This document shows positions 22,920 to 35,040 of a stretch of DNA of 64,000 nt, one piece after another (the first letter of the stretch is position 1; each line of letters opens with the position of its first letter). The position numbers and the translations under genes were made by a program. The DNA is from Clonostachys chloroleuca (lineage: Eukaryota > Ascomycota > Sordariomycetes > Hypocreales > Bionectriaceae), in contig JBANAY010000003.1 of the NCBI GenBank assembly GCA_037952775.1, forward strand, positions 13,702,001 to 13,766,000. Reading direction: 5' to 3'. The notes under the pieces were generated by a model. The model saw only the letters and a list, made by a program, of their open reading frames with translations. It did no database searches and was not told the origin of the DNA.

Positions 22920-23755
22920 ATGGGTAAACATCATGTCCGGGACTCCGACGTGAGCGAAGTTTGTAAGTCATCGTTGAAGTATAAGCTTGCTCCAGCTGAC
23001 AAACGAACATGGTCTTATAGCCGAGTATTTAGGCGAGCAGGAGATTTGCAACAAACACACCCTCTTGCAAGATCTATGAGGTTACTGCGGAGAATTACAA
23101 GTATCTCAAAATAGTTGAGCACAGGGAACTCTCAGAAAAGTGGGACAACCGGGCCGAAATCACCTGGAAATCGATTGTTGGACTTACAGCAATGGCGATT
23201 GGTTTGAGAGCGTCGAACATAATATAAGGCTAGAATTTATGGACATGTAGCTCTTTGATATTCGATGACGTACTAGAAGAAGTCAGAGAATAGGAGCTTG
23301 GCGACGGTAGCGGCGCTCATGGTATCGGGGAACGAGCTCATCAATCATCTATGGAACTTGATAACATCTGCTTGCCGGCAATCCGATAGGATCTCTAGGG
23401 AATCTCAGAACTCTTTTTAACGTTTGCTCATTTATATCTTCCCCTTAAGTCTTGCTCATAAGGATGTTTTCGGCTTGAATAGTGATAGGACCGGCTATAA
23501 GAAGGAAGATAGAATTTGGCTACCCAGTACAAATCTCAGCGTCGTCTTCATACCTGCTCGAGGCGTTGATTTATCTTGACAACATCTACATTTCGAGGCA
23601 TCCATGGCTAAGCGGTGAATAGCCAGCTCATCAATATGCGGCAGCTCTGAGCAGGCTGTTAGAGCGATATTTCAATATATATTAAGAGTGCTTATACCTT
23701 CAGAGTACCTTCTATCCTGCTCATATATCACTTCATCTCCCCTCCCATCAAGTCT
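22920..23755 (+). pseudogene. Repeat-family gene relic, copy 2
   Basis: ATG at 22920, then GKHHVRDSDVSEV. A possible GTAAGT intron (22961-23022, ending TTATAG) leads to EYLGEQEICNKHTLLQDL, which then shifts to YEVTAENYKYLKIVEHREL and WKSIVGLTAMAIGL. The matching relic at 5935 has the same residues with different breaks, so neither copy is intact. The end of the unit (23590-23755) is the shared dispersed module, and it runs into the 3' end of the asparaginase gene. Confidence 0.55.
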
Positions 23756-24690
23756 AGAACAGCCGTGGCATCTTCTGGAAACCATCCATCCCCAACCCCA
23801 GCGGCAACGACTGCTTCTGGCTTCGTATTCACAATAGCCTCAAGCGCCCTTATGTCCATGTCCTGACAACCCATCACGAGAACTACCCGCTGAGTCAAGT
23901 TTGTCACCTTCTCCAGGGGTATACTGTGCGCGCCTGAGACGGAAGGTGGGTAGTGGAAGCTTACCCTCCTATCCAAGACGGTGCCATACTCTAGACCGCC
24001 GAGCCCACCGATTCTTCCGGCATCATGTTTGACAGCATGCTCGGCGAGAAAAATGAGTCTGTTCATCAGAATCATCACGCCTCTATTCTTGGCACCGCGA
24101 TTGGCAAGCACAGCTAGCGCATCATCGAGATTCTCTGGGCCATCGCTGCATTCTGCTGAACTTGGGTTCGATGCGCCAGTGAATACAATAGGAATTCCTT
24201 TCATGCGAAGTCCTATGAGCCACTGGATGATTGATGCCGTTTCTACCATGGTGTCTGTGCCGTGTGTTATTAGAATGCCATCTGCTCCATTCGTAATGCA
24301 ACGAAGGACGATCTTGGACAAGGTGATTATATGGTGCATCTTGATCTCGTGACTTCCGATATTCCAGGGCTGATAAACCAAGATGTTGTAGTCCGTGATA
24401 CTAGCCCACTGATCGAAGAGTGTCTGGCCGTAGGCAGGGCTATTCTCATAAGAGAGTCTCTCTTTTTTACTTTCTGCCCCTGCTTGAATCGTCCCACCAG
24501 TCGCGATCACACAGATGGTCGGGCGGTCGTGTTGATACTCCTTTGAGACCAGCTCAAACTCGGCGCCGCAAGGCTTTCTGCATGATGCTAGTACAAGTAG
24601 ATGGAGGGAAACTATGAGTTCTAATAGAAGGTATTAGTGGCATCCAGTGCTGAGGGGGAGATAACTCTCACGTCGTAGGACTGATCGCAT
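23728..24690 (-). CDS. Secreted L-asparaginase-like protein, C-terminally truncated
   Basis: Exon 1 is 24690-24672 and exon 2 is 24620-23728, joined across a 51-nt intron (GTGAGA..TATTAG). The exon join creates a good signal peptide (MRSVLRQ, then LIVSLHLLVLASC). The enzyme part has the type II asparaginase/glutaminase hallmarks: VIATGGTI with the nucleophilic Thr, ITHGTDTMVET with the second Thr-Asp pair, a GAS.PSSAECSDGPENL segment, and HAVKHDA near the catalytic Lys. It would hydrolyse asparagine to aspartate and ammonia outside the cell. It has 303 residues and stops soon after VVAAGVGDGWFPEDA, about 60-70 residues short of the usual end, where a dispersed repeat module begins (about 23755). 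Probably truncated by that event and perhaps inactive. Confidence 0.75.
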
Positions 24691-24751
24691 TTTGTAATAA
24701 TGGGCACGAGGATGACTATGGTAGTGTTGAGAAGCGATATCTAATTTTTCT

Positions 24752-24862
24752 GGGAGAAGCATGCCGCGTGTGCAGGATGCAAGTATCGACCTCGCCGTAT
24801 TCAGTGTGAAAAGAAACCCCGGTGCATGGCAAGGTGGCGTGTGTGTGTGCATCTCATGTCGT
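24752..24862 (+). pseudogene. Zn2Cys6 cluster relic
   Basis: A forward frame reads HAACAGCKYRPRRIQCEKK, then PRCMARWRVC. It resembles C-x2-C-x6-C-x5-C-x2-C, but the second loop has two extra residues and one cysteine is replaced by Arg. It has no linked coding sequence and ends at a stop. It lies divergently just upstream of the asparaginase gene, where a pathway regulator might have been. Confidence 0.5.
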
Positions 24863-24869
24863 AGCGCTA

Positions 24870-25515
24870 ACCCTCCAAGTACAGTATCGGGGGAACGCGA
24901 TATGACCGAGTTGTCGCGTTAGCGTAAGAGGTGGGCGGCGCTTGCATGATCCTGGAGGTTCCGGAACCCAGTTGATGTCACGGTCTCTTATTGGCTCGCG
25001 AGACGAGCATGATCGAGAGTCTGCCGCACCGCACGGGGCAACAAATATGCTGGGCTTGGTCCAGCGTAGGAGCCTGGTGCAAGTAAATAACCATGGGGGC
25101 ATCCAGCGCCGTGGTCGTTGTGGATCATTCAATAAAGTCTCCTTCACCTACGTCCATGTTACGTGAGATATCTTGTGACAGCCTATACATCGACAACTTC
25201 ATCTACATGTTTTTGGCTGGCCTCAACACAATGACGACCACCCCGTTCTCTTTGCCCAAACATGAACTGCCGCCGAAATTTCCGTTTGGCAAAGCGGTAC
25301 AACGACGGATGACGCCGAATTCTTCACCGAAAACGGCCAACATGAACATATCGAGCACGAGTCTGTTCAACCGCGACCAGCACAGATGGACACACACAAA
25401 CCTCAAAGCGGCAACATCACCATGATCATGCTGGTGGCCGCATTGTATCTAATCCCTTCAAGTCAACACCAAACCAGCACGACACGGGTTCGAGAATAAT
25501 AAACCAAGCGACAGA
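24870..25515. other. No gene seen
   Basis: Short overlapping frames on both strands, none with motifs. It lies between the zinc-clu relic and the methyltransferase relic. Confidence 0.3.
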
Positions 25516-25519
25516 ATTT

Positions 25520-26610
25520 ATGGATGACATGAGCAACACTACCTTCCAAGACACAGCAAGCCGAGACTCCGAACAGAAGAGGCCGAATATAGTGACACCA
25601 ATGTCATTTCCAGACAGCATGAGCACGATGATCCTAGACGAAACTGATGATGAGGACTCTGAGGAATTGGCGGCTACAGGCACCGACGATGACCTTGAAA
25701 TTCGTGACGGCGACTCAGCATTGGGCGACGACAAGGAGAGCACTACATCCTGGGACCCAGAAGAAGCAGAGACTTCTCGAAAACAACGCTCTTGGATCAG
25801 GAAGATATGGATTTCGCCAACCATGTCTGTAGGATGGTGAACATAGATCAGCATCCAATTGAGGTACCGGGCGATATTAAGATCTAGATGTTGGATCTGG
25901 AAATGGGGAATGGGCGACGAAGATGGGTGTTAAATACACTGCTGCAACCATTCAGACGATGGACACAAACGACGGACATATCCCACAATGGATGACTCCA
26001 AATGTCCAGTTCTTCTTTGCCGATTTGTTTTGATCGTTGGGCCTGAAGTTGACGACTACGACTTTGTCCATATTCAAGATATGACAACAGATGCCCAAGA
26101 CTGGACAAAACTCGTGAAACGTTGTTACGAGCTCCTTAAACCTGGGGGATCTGTTGAAATTATAACATTTGGGCCAACTCTCTATTATCATGGGGTGAGG
26201 CTCACGTTCGCAGAAGGTCTTGTACCAGAGATTCCAGAAAATATCAGTGCCAAACATGATATTACAAAGAAGAAATCATGAACGTCCTCTCTGCAGCCAT
26301 TATCTTAGACACTTTCGCTCAGGAGTACCGTGATATTGGGTGGCTCTTAGATCCCGAGGATGAGATTCTACGCGATGCTGGATTTATCGATGTCACAACA
26401 ACCCGTCACCGTGTGCCACTAAACACAGATTCCTACGCTTTTGAGGAAAGCATTTTTCAGCGACGAATATTACAGGAGACTCAGAGCCATGCAGACTAGA
26501 CTGGGGTTAAAATATCGATCTGAGATAACAGTAGCGATTGCGAAGCTAAGAATGATGAAGGGCGTTGAGTTGGAAGTAACCGTTATTTATGGCATGAAAG
26601 TGACAGGAGC
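25520..26610 (+). pseudogene. LaeA-like methyltransferase pseudogene
   Basis: The order of parts fits a fungal SAM-dependent methyltransferase of the LaeA-like type. It has an acidic N-terminus (25520-25770), then DQEDMDFANHVCRMVN, GDIKI followed by an in-frame TAG and MLDLEMGNG (motif I, degenerate), KYTAATIQTMDTND, PNVQFFFADLF and a stop. In another frame follow YDFVHIQDMTTD and LLKPGGSVEIITFG (26040-26170), IGWLLDPEDEILRDAGF (26336-26385), and a C-terminal LGLKYRSEITVAIAKLR / ELEVTVIYGMK (26503-26600). At least one stop and three frame changes. No activity expected. Confidence 0.65.
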
Positions 26611-26619
26611 AATAGTTCC

Positions 26620-27630
26620 GCAAGTTCTTAGGGTGTGCAGATATTCTTTGTATACAAGAGGCCAGAGTTCTGATAAAATAATCCTTCAAGTTTTTCCATC
26701 ATATCTATTGTTGGAGCGTGTGGTGTTATTCGCCCACAGCATTAACATATCTGTCGTTGTCTCGATGTTTATAGTAAGCATGTGACTTGGAGTTTATGCA
26801 GCCACGCAGCTTGTCATCTTGAACCCTGGTCAATGAAATGACATTGACATTTTTGTGCACCAGGAGGATACCAAAGTAATATCAATGGCCACCAGCTCGA
26901 ATAGCAAGCATGAAAAGAGGTAGGTGTGCTCTCAGAATACGCTGGCAATTGCGAAACCTTGGCGGTTGTAATGCATTGCAATATCAGACACCACCTGCAT
27001 CTAATTCCATGACCCCGTGCCAAACAAGGGGATGCACCAACGACCTGCCACGATCAGCTACCTAAGAATGGGTACATGATTTGTGGGGCGATATCAGTCC
27101 CACCTCATCACATTCCACACAACTTTAGAGACAGGATTCGATTGGCTCACTGACCCGCGGTCGGCCACCGGCCCCCTTCCGGCGCGTCGCCGTCAAGAGC
27201 ATGCAGCACACATTGTTCATGCATCCAAGATTGACGCCCGCTAGTTCAACGACCTCAGATGGGAAGTGCTCCTGGTCGTATGTACGGCCAAGTCCGCTTT
27301 CATCTTCTGCAAGGCGGACCCTTCCTATCCTGTAATAGTCATATTGCTACCAGTGTTATGCTGGCTCAATGAGCGAGACGTGTTTGGACGGTGCCAAACC
27401 TTGTCTGTTTGATTGATCAGACTGTAGAGGCACATCGACTCAGTTCCCCGGTTAGGTGAGACCTGGGCTAGACTAAATCACTTGCGATGCCCGTATCCTC
27501 TAACTTGCATAAGTCGCCCCTACCTAGTGAAAGCGGGGTGGATGCATTGTGTACCTGACACTTGATTCCTAAATAGAGTAGGAAACACGACGTAATTCAG
27601 GGTCGCGTACCTCTGGCATACCACCACGCT
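26620..27630. other. No gene seen
   Basis: AT-rich then GC-richer non-coding sequence. From about 27000 some short blocks resemble the region upstream of 30800 (CACGATCAGCTACCTA versus ACGATCAGCTACATA), so the segmental duplication may begin here. Confidence 0.35.
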
Positions 27631-28450
27631 CATGTACATGTATTATGGAGCATCCCAACACCACCGGCTTAGATTCACACCTTCACCAGGGGGACTGTCC
27701 ACTAGTGGGGCTGAGATTGGCTTGGCGCGAAATCCGACAGTCCACTCTTCTTCTCATTAAAAACTGCTCAGATGCTTACAGGACATTGAACGAGCCAACA
27801 CGAGCACTGATCAGCCAACACATATAGGACGGCCCAGCCGGCCAATACTCCACCGAGCCAGCCATTAGCCCTTGCAGGGACGTTCCATCCTGACATCAAC
27901 CCCACTGCCCAAAGGGCCCGGACAGGCCGTTCCAAGTTCAACCAGCTCTATTACGCCGGTACCACGTGAGCCACCAGATCCAACATTGCTTTTTCCATCC
28001 TGACTGGCACTAATGCGCTTCTGCACCCTTCTCGGTTGTAATAACGCCATCTGGTCATGGACAGGCCGTCCCGTTCATGATGTCGCTCTGCATATGCTGG
28101 TTCTTAGCGTTGTTGTCGCGTCCATGGCTCGTTGCAGCAGTATGTAAGACATTCTGGTTGCAAGGTGGAAGCCACACAGAGCTTGCAGATCATGCAATCT
28201 ACCCAAAAGCACCAGACTCATCTTCAAGTGCACCAGCAAACACTAGTTCCAAGTCCCAGGGTGACCATATTGATGAGAGCGCAATCGATAATGAGTCCGA
28301 CTAGGCGGCCGATGACGGCAGTGGCAAGGATAACGTTGACGACAAGTACTTCCGGCATGTTGACTACAAGGTTAAACTTATCTCGAGCTGATCCCTCATC
28401 ACCCTAATGCTTACACAGACTGAGGACCGTGCAAAGGCTCTCAGCATGCA
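27630..28450 (+). pseudogene. Decayed copy of the DUF3295 gene and its upstream region
   Basis: 27630-28150 matches 30930-31450 (spacing about 3.3 kb), and 28250-28450 matches 32155-32360 in the coding part. Shared coding blocks include YIDESAID, a SGK/SGKD..VDDKYF block and TQTEDRAKALS, but here they contain stops (for example TAG after GAGTCCGAC at 28303). About 600 bp including the N-terminal coding part is missing. Confidence 0.7.
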
Positions 28451-28454
28451 AGTA

Positions 28455-30810
28455 TACGTCAGTGTCCTTTATTTTCTAACCCATTACATTTTCAGATAAA
28501 TCCAGCCACTCTTTGGCGCCCTTTTGCAGTGGCAGTAGTTGATCAGCCCGAGATAACGATTAGAGGGATGAGCGGGTGCTTGCCTCTGGGACTGAGTCAT
28601 TTAGTAGCTACAGGCTACCCTGGTAGGCCGTCGCTTGGAAGAGCTAGAGTGGTGGCCTATTTACCCGTTGTAACACGATCCTAGGGCTGCATACCAGGGA
28701 GGTGCTGGGAATACTAGCTTAGTGGAAACGGCACGGGGGTCGATATTCATTCGGGGACCAGGTCGCCAGCAAAGTTCACTCCAGGTAGCATCATTGGTAC
28801 TTATAGCCACTTCTGGTCCTGCATCGCCTTCTCTGTCGCACATTTCTAACCGGTCTACTGGATTTTTTTTTCTTGAAATGTGTAATTATATCTATGTATG
28901 CTCTACCTTTTCTTCTCACTACACGGACACTAGCTGACAAGCATCGCAGAAGGAGCTGAGCTGCCAGCATCACTACCATCTAGTCGAATCATGGTGCCCA
29001 AAGTATACTGAATCCCAGCAACGATGTGCGCCAAAAATTGTGAGCAAACAGTACTGGTATATTTAGATTTTCAGCCTATTGAATTATATATTCTCAACAG
29101 AATCTGATACTTAATCAGGGGAGATGATATATGTGGTGAGTTTCCAGGTATGGCCATGATTAGCCGACAGTTCTGATGCTTTTTAGCTGCGTGCCGAGAG
29201 AGACAGCAACCAAGCCAGCATCCCTGGGCGAAGATGATCAAAAAACCTGCACCTAAGGTTCCTTCTTTTTCTCAGAATTCAATTTAATCGTTCTTAGACG
29301 ACATATCTTCTTCTTGAGCATCTCGTTAATCGAGAACAGTCTATCGTTGTATGCAATCATTTCGAAAGGAACAGTCGTTGTAGATTGCGTAGCTATCTGC
29401 TAGACCTTTGAAGAAACAGGCTGAATCAGAGGATCATTCTACCAGGGCACTGCTAGAGGAGCAGCCATAGCTTGGTCTCGGCACCGGCCTTGTATAATTA
29501 TCCATATGCTCACAACGCTCAGCGGATCCGCGTTCTCTCCTCTCGTTTGATCAGATATCCGTGGCGACAGTGGAAAGATCTGACTGAATTGCTCTGCTTA
29601 GACGGAAATACCTTCAAACATAGCATCGAATATTAATTCTTTTCACACATAACGCCGTAGAAGACATCAACAGCCCGTCTCTGCCCTGTCGTTTGTATCC
29701 CATCTCTCTAACCATTCCATTCGGCCCCCAGCGCAAAACCAATCCAACACAAGTCTCCGTAAGTACGGCATAATGCATCCAGTCTTGAGGTGGCTTCCTC
29801 AACTGTAGCTCATGGATAGCATTTGATGCAGTATCTTTTGGGCATTATGCATTCGACAAGTCCAACCGTAATCACCGGCGAACAGTAGTTAAGGGAGAGC
29901 CAGCACCCCCGATGAATCACCACATGTGCAGTTTTGGCCGAACACTCGACGCAGACGCCATTGCACATCACGGCTATACACATTATAAAACGCTTAAAGA
30001 TAAGTTAGCAGCTACTTCTCTGTGAAGAAATGCAGTGTATACGCACGGGAATTCATGCAAGATTCATACTCGGCCAGCCATTTAAAATTCAGCTTTATCC
30101 AGCAAGAGTCGGCTTTATAGACCATCCTCTCTATGGGAGTGGCGAAAAACCCTTTCATAGTGTGAGTTATTTGATCCGTTTATGCGTGAGACTTGTCATA
30201 TGAGCTGAAATGTAGCAAGACTCGATAATACCAGAATGAAACGTCATCTTCGCCACCTTTTCTCCAGCTGTACTCTAGGTCATCAGCATAGATTACCAAG
30301 GTGGAATTATACAATATCTATCTGTTTCGCTACTTTTGCGAAGCGATTCATGCATATTCATTCTGCGTCTGCTGGCATGGCAACTCGTAATCCCAAACCC
30401 TGGTTATCGAAATGCTGACAGCTGTGCAAGTACAGCACCGAGGACGACTGAAGAATCATTTAATCGCCAGTGGCACAAATAAAAAGCCGAAAAAGAGACA
30501 AATGCGCCCTCGCATACGTCGGTGATTGTAAATTAACCGAGACCATAATCAATGGAAAGACTAGACACCATCTGAATCCGATGAGACGGCCTGTGCCAGC
30601 ACCAACGGTGTAACGATCAGCTACATAGATGGTGGGGTAGAGCGATACTAAACGTACACCTTGCCTTGTTCCAGCGTGGGCGGCATGGAAAGAGACATCC
30701 GATTGGCTAAAAAAGCCGCGTTTGGCCGCTGAGTGCCCTGAACTTCAATGTTGACCGTCCCAAGATCAGGTCAAGCCGGTCGCGACGATCGTATCATGAT
30801 CTAACCTTGC
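28455..30810. other. No gene seen
   Basis: Over 2 kb with only short frames; none shows family motifs or splice-joined coding structure. Confidence 0.35.
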
Positions 30811-30819
30811 ATAAATTAC

Positions 30820-31470
30820 GTTGAACTATGAAAGAAGGGATAGGTGCGCCACATACCCAACCTTTCGTCCCAGAAAGAGTACCATACAGGAAACCAGGGA
30901 GGCGTGCTCCAGCATGCCGCAACACTCAGTACATGCATGTATTGTGGGGAATCCTCGCACCACTAGCTTGGATTCACCCCATCCTTATACCCCTGATAGG
31001 GAAGGTGACCCAGCGCGTAACCCGCTCTCCATCCATACTTGCTCTTCCCCATCAAAGGCTATTTAGATGCTCGGAGGATGGACAAATGAGCGAACATGAG
31101 CACGTATCAGCCAATGCGTAGGGGCCAGCTCAGCTAAGTCTCCAATGATGCTAGTTCTAAACCCTTGCATATTCTGTTCCACCTCGATATCATCTCCGCC
31201 GCGGAAGGCGCCGGATATGCGATGACAAGTACGCTCCCTCCACACCAGCTTCACCACATGATGCCACAAAAGGCCGACACTGCTTTCCATCCTGTGTAGC
31301 ACTAATGCGCCCTTGCCATCCCCATGACTGGTGCACCATTGAGGTCAGGGGCAGGCCGTCTGTATTGGTGCTGGATCATGATCTAGCCTGCATACACTTT
31401 GCTTTTGATGTCGTTGTCGCATCCAGCTGCTGTCCACATGTGAGACATCCTTGGTGCTGCTTTGGTCCGA
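30820..31470 (+). repeat. Upstream region of the DUF3295 gene, duplicated
   Basis: Corresponds to the block at about 27600-28150, including GCACTAATGCGC, GGCAGGCCGTC and TGATGTCGTTGTCGC. Many differences are transitions. Confidence 0.65.
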
Positions 31471-31866
31471 CCCTCCATGATTTACCCCGTATACGCTATG
31501 ACCTTGTATATAGTATATTGAATCGCCACTTTGAGCATGGTCCTGCTTGAGATATAATTGTCCAATTTATTTTCTATAATCTTCTTGAGTTTATAAATGG
31601 TTGAAGCAGTACAAAATGATGGGACAAGACAAGACTCAACAGTGTAAAGATACAGCAAGATGACACAATGGGAAGCCAGCCCTCCAACTCCCATGCAAAC
31701 AATAAGACTACCAAGAATGGTTCCAAAGTCGAGGCTGAAAATTCTCTCAAACCTCGAACTGTGACTTCCAACTCCAAGGCCACCAATGCAAACCTCGAGA
31801 CTACCAGCAATAGCAATCCAAAGGCCAGGCCAAAAATGATCCCAACTCTCAGGTCTGCAAGATTCT

Positions 31867-32706
31867 GTGACTCTCAGCTCCACTTCCAGTTCCATGCCCA
31901 TTAAAACAGATGGCGTAGCGCCCCAGAGCTCTCAGCGCCGCAAATCGTCCGGCGCATTATACTCCGCCAGTCAACAAGTTCAAGTCAAAGGGCATGTATG
32001 CTTAGTCGGCGATCCAAAGAAGATGATGTTAGTCATCAAGAATCTCTCATCACGCTCTCTCTCCAACAGTTTGACCACACAGAAGGAACAAAATTCCTTC
32101 AGCGATCATGTCATCATACACACTGTTGATCCTGACAATGCTATCGACTCCGACTCTGAGGGTGACTATATTGATGAGAGCGCAATTGACGACGAGGATG
32201 ACTCCTCCGACTGGGAGGACTTGATTGAGGACAGTGGCAAGTCTAGCGTTGACGACAAGTACTTCCAGCGTGTTGACTCCAAGGTCAACCTCACCTCCCG
32301 GAGATCCCTCATCACCCTGATGCTCACACAGACTGAAGACCGCGCAAAGGCCCTCAGCAACCATGCTTCACAGTCAACATCCGCTATCCCACAGTCGCGC
32401 AATCGCAACGGGCCTGCCTTTGCTGTCTCTCCTAACGACTCTGACGATGCTCCCCTCATGATGAAGGGCAACCGTCAGCCCCCCTTGAAGCCTATCCGGG
32501 AGATTCCCCGATCAAGCGCACAGCCCATCCCCACCGTCGCTCACAGCAATGATCAAGGCGCTCTCTCTCCTCGAACAACTCGTCGCAATATGCTTGCTAC
32601 AGAGTTGACCAAGTCTCTCCGTCGCCACCTCTTGTGGGAGCGATCTCAAAAATCTTCAACAGCCAATGCAGTTCTCAAGAGAAGATACCTCACACGAAGA
32701 TATTAA
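31867..32706 (+). CDS. DUF3295-type protein
   Basis: A 279-codon frame with the fungal DUF3295 pattern: an acidic YIDESAIDDEDDSSDWEDL, FQRVDSKVNLTSRRSLITL, TEDRAKALSNHASQS, and the typical C-terminal ALSPRTTRRNMLATELTKSL, RRHLLWERSQK and TANAVLKRR. Such proteins belong to nitrogen/TOR-related fungal regulators and usually have a longer N-terminus with a second domain. Here upstream sequence 31668-31866 is open in another frame (Asn/Ser/Thr-rich), so the 5' part may be joined by a missed intron or lost by a frameshift. The first in-frame ATG is 31894. The C-terminus ends shortly after the domain core. Confidence 0.75.
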   Translation: MTLSSTSSSMPIKTDGVAPQSSQRRKSSGALYSASQQVQVKGHVCLVGDPKKMMLVIKNLSSRSLSNSLTTQKEQNSFSDHVIIHTVDPDNAIDSDSEGDYIDESAIDDEDDSSDWEDLIEDSGKSSVDDKYFQRVDSKVNLTSRRSLITLMLTQTEDRAKALSNHASQSTSAIPQSRNRNGPAFAVSPNDSDDAPLMMKGNRQPPLKPIREIPRSSAQPIPTVAHSNDQGALSPRTTRRNMLATELTKSLRRHLLWERSQKSSTANAVLKRRYLTRRY

Positions 32707-32709
32707 TGC

Positions 32710-34620
32710 AATTTCCTGAGCAGCCTTGTTGAGAAAAGAATTCAGCTATCAAAGAAATCTTCGATGGATACCACTCCAAGGGTTGGTAGACTTGGGTGTA
32801 TTACCTTTGACAGATTTGTTCTGACTGAAAATTATGTGTTGAATATAATTCAATATAATTGCTGTCGCAGCATCTCTTCGCCGCTCCCTCTTGTGATTGC
32901 GACTTTTTAAAAGAAGAGAAAATATAACGTACATTAATCAAATTGAATATCATCTCCGTTAGCTATTAAAAGAATTATCCATTCAAGGTCAACAGCTGTG
33001 TCGTGGCTGAGCTGGAAGTCAAGCCACATCACGTGACGATCGCCTGTGAAATACAGAATGACCCAAAAAATCCAATACGTCTGAGCCATAGTGAGGTGGT
33101 CCACGATATGAAACTGGGCGGAACACTTCTTATTAAATCTGTCATTATATAAGGCAGCATCTGCCAATATATTTATGCCTTCTTTAAGATTTAGAATACC
33201 TTCGTAGTATCTTACCCAAGGGACAGAGAAGACTCTTCCATATGTTATTCAGTTCTATAGGGTAAGCGGCCTTTGCCTGGCCAGAGTTGACCTACTAAGA
33301 AGGAATAGTGATGTGGTAAATGATCTCGGCCAGCGGAACAATATTATTACATTCCGGATGACCACTTTGCTTCGCACAGTCAGAGGTCCCCACTTGCGAA
33401 ATTTGGCCACATCAATGCCAAAGCAGAATTGATCTTGACACCTGACGGTCCGGAGATTACCCAACAACCACAATTCGTGTCAACCTTTTGGCAAATAGTT
33501 TGGGCAGGTGACTCACCTACTGAGTACAATATCGCAGTATAACTATTTGAGGGCCTTAGTATTAGTATCAGAAGAGCGCAGCCTAGCGATGCACTGTTAT
33601 TCACGAGATTGATCTTCACGTCTGGTGTATGTTGGCTCGGTTCGGATAAACTCATGTTCATGTTTGGGCAAATGTTCAAACCACGTGACCACCTGTTTAA
33701 TGGCATGCATCGTATTGGGTACTGCCACGTAACTCGAGCGATTTTGATTGATGATACTGATCTAGGTGCTGCTGATACCTGGTGAATATTTGGTGCCCAA
33801 GCCAATGAACATTTATGATCTTATTGTTAGATATCAAGGGTGTCATATTTCCAACATCTGCTTGTAGCTGCGCTCCCGTCCCAGAATACCTAGGTCATAG
33901 CCACTTTGTGACTAGTGAACCTTGCAAAACCAGCCTTGGAGCTGGACTTATTATCAAGCGCTCTTGATTACATCCTAGCTGCTAGTTTGGGCCCGGATTT
34001 TTGCGGCATAAAATGGCTCAAGTGTGCATGTGTTGCTGTGATGGCGGATAATCCTTAATCCGAACTCACGTGCTCGAAAGTCTTACCACTCGCTGTGGAC
34101 CTTTCAACCTTGGTGCCCAAAGCTCAACTCTGGCCACAGGCCATCATCTAAAACCTTAGGCTCTTGACTGGGGAGGAGAGGCACGCATGCACGTTACGCG
34201 TACATAACTTGTCTTCATATATTTTTTTTCTTCGAATCATGCCTTTCCACAGCCAATCTAATATAGGTCTGCAACCAAGCAATAGCTAGTGGGTGAGCAT
34301 TAATATGGCAACGACTGACAAGGTGTTTATTTCTCTTCGCTCGCACTCAACACAGGGCTAATATATCTCTAAGGAAACCTTCGACTGGCAAGAGACCGAT
34401 AAGGTTGATGAACCGATCGACGGCTGGAATCCTGCTGCTTTGAAAATTCTCCCCCATCGAAGACGCCATGGATATTATGTCACCAGTGCAAGGAGATCGT
34501 TTTATATCGAGAAGAGAAGAAAGAGGTTGGCAGTATGAAGGGGAGCGGGAGACTGGTTGTCCCAGCAGGCGTTGAGGTTGTGGTTTAGGATATATAGGGC
34601 TGGTACAAGGTCGAATAATT
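32710..34620. other. No recognisable gene
   Basis: AT-rich. The minus-strand frame 33805-33380 is open for 141 codons without motifs; 34745-34347 overlaps the neighbouring gene in another frame. Nothing else seen. Confidence 0.3.
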
Positions 34621-34624
34621 TCAA

Positions 34625-34981
34625 CTACCCATGATACATCTGGTTTACCACAAAACTCATTGCGTCGGGCTCCATTCGAATTCGAACTGCAAAACCGAGC
34701 TCCACGCAATTTGTCCTCGCTGACCAGCCTTGGTCCTTCTCCCATACCCGCATATCACTCTTGTCGATTGCTGCTGCGATATCTTTGCCGAAAATGCCTT
34801 CAATCTTGTCAACTTCGACTCCGAGTCCGCGGCCATCGAATAGCCGACGCAGCCATCCTACATCCCGAACGTCGAAAGTCATTACACCGTCCCCGGTTCG
34901 ATTTCTTGATAGGCGCGCTTGGATATCATTGGTTTCCTCATACGTCTGAGTTTGGAGACTGCTGGTTACTGTTCCACCCAC
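34625..34981 (-). CDS. Hypothetical protein (exon)
   Basis: An open frame of 118 codons with good coding character (YEETNDIQARLSRN, VMTFDVRDVGWLRRLFDG, GIFGKDIAAAIDKSDMRVWE). Its start is not certain; it may be a 3' exon of the gene that begins at 35573, but no clean splice pair joins them. No family recognised. Confidence 0.4.
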   Translation of the reverse strand: MGGTVTSSLQTQTYEETNDIQARLSRNRTGDGVMTFDVRDVGWLRRLFDGRGLGVEVDKIEGIFGKDIAAAIDKSDMRVWEKDQGWSARTNCVELGFAVRIRMEPDAMSFVVNQMYHG

Positions 34982-35040
34982 TGTGCATGAATCTGCTTGT
35001 GGTTAGCAAGCAAGAATTCGTATTGGTGAGGTGGATTTCT

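Noticed and set aside
31668..31904. Separate gene upstream of the DUF3295 frame
   Set aside because: Low-complexity Asn/Ser/Thr frame overlapping the start of the DUF3295 frame; more likely its lost or shifted N-terminus.
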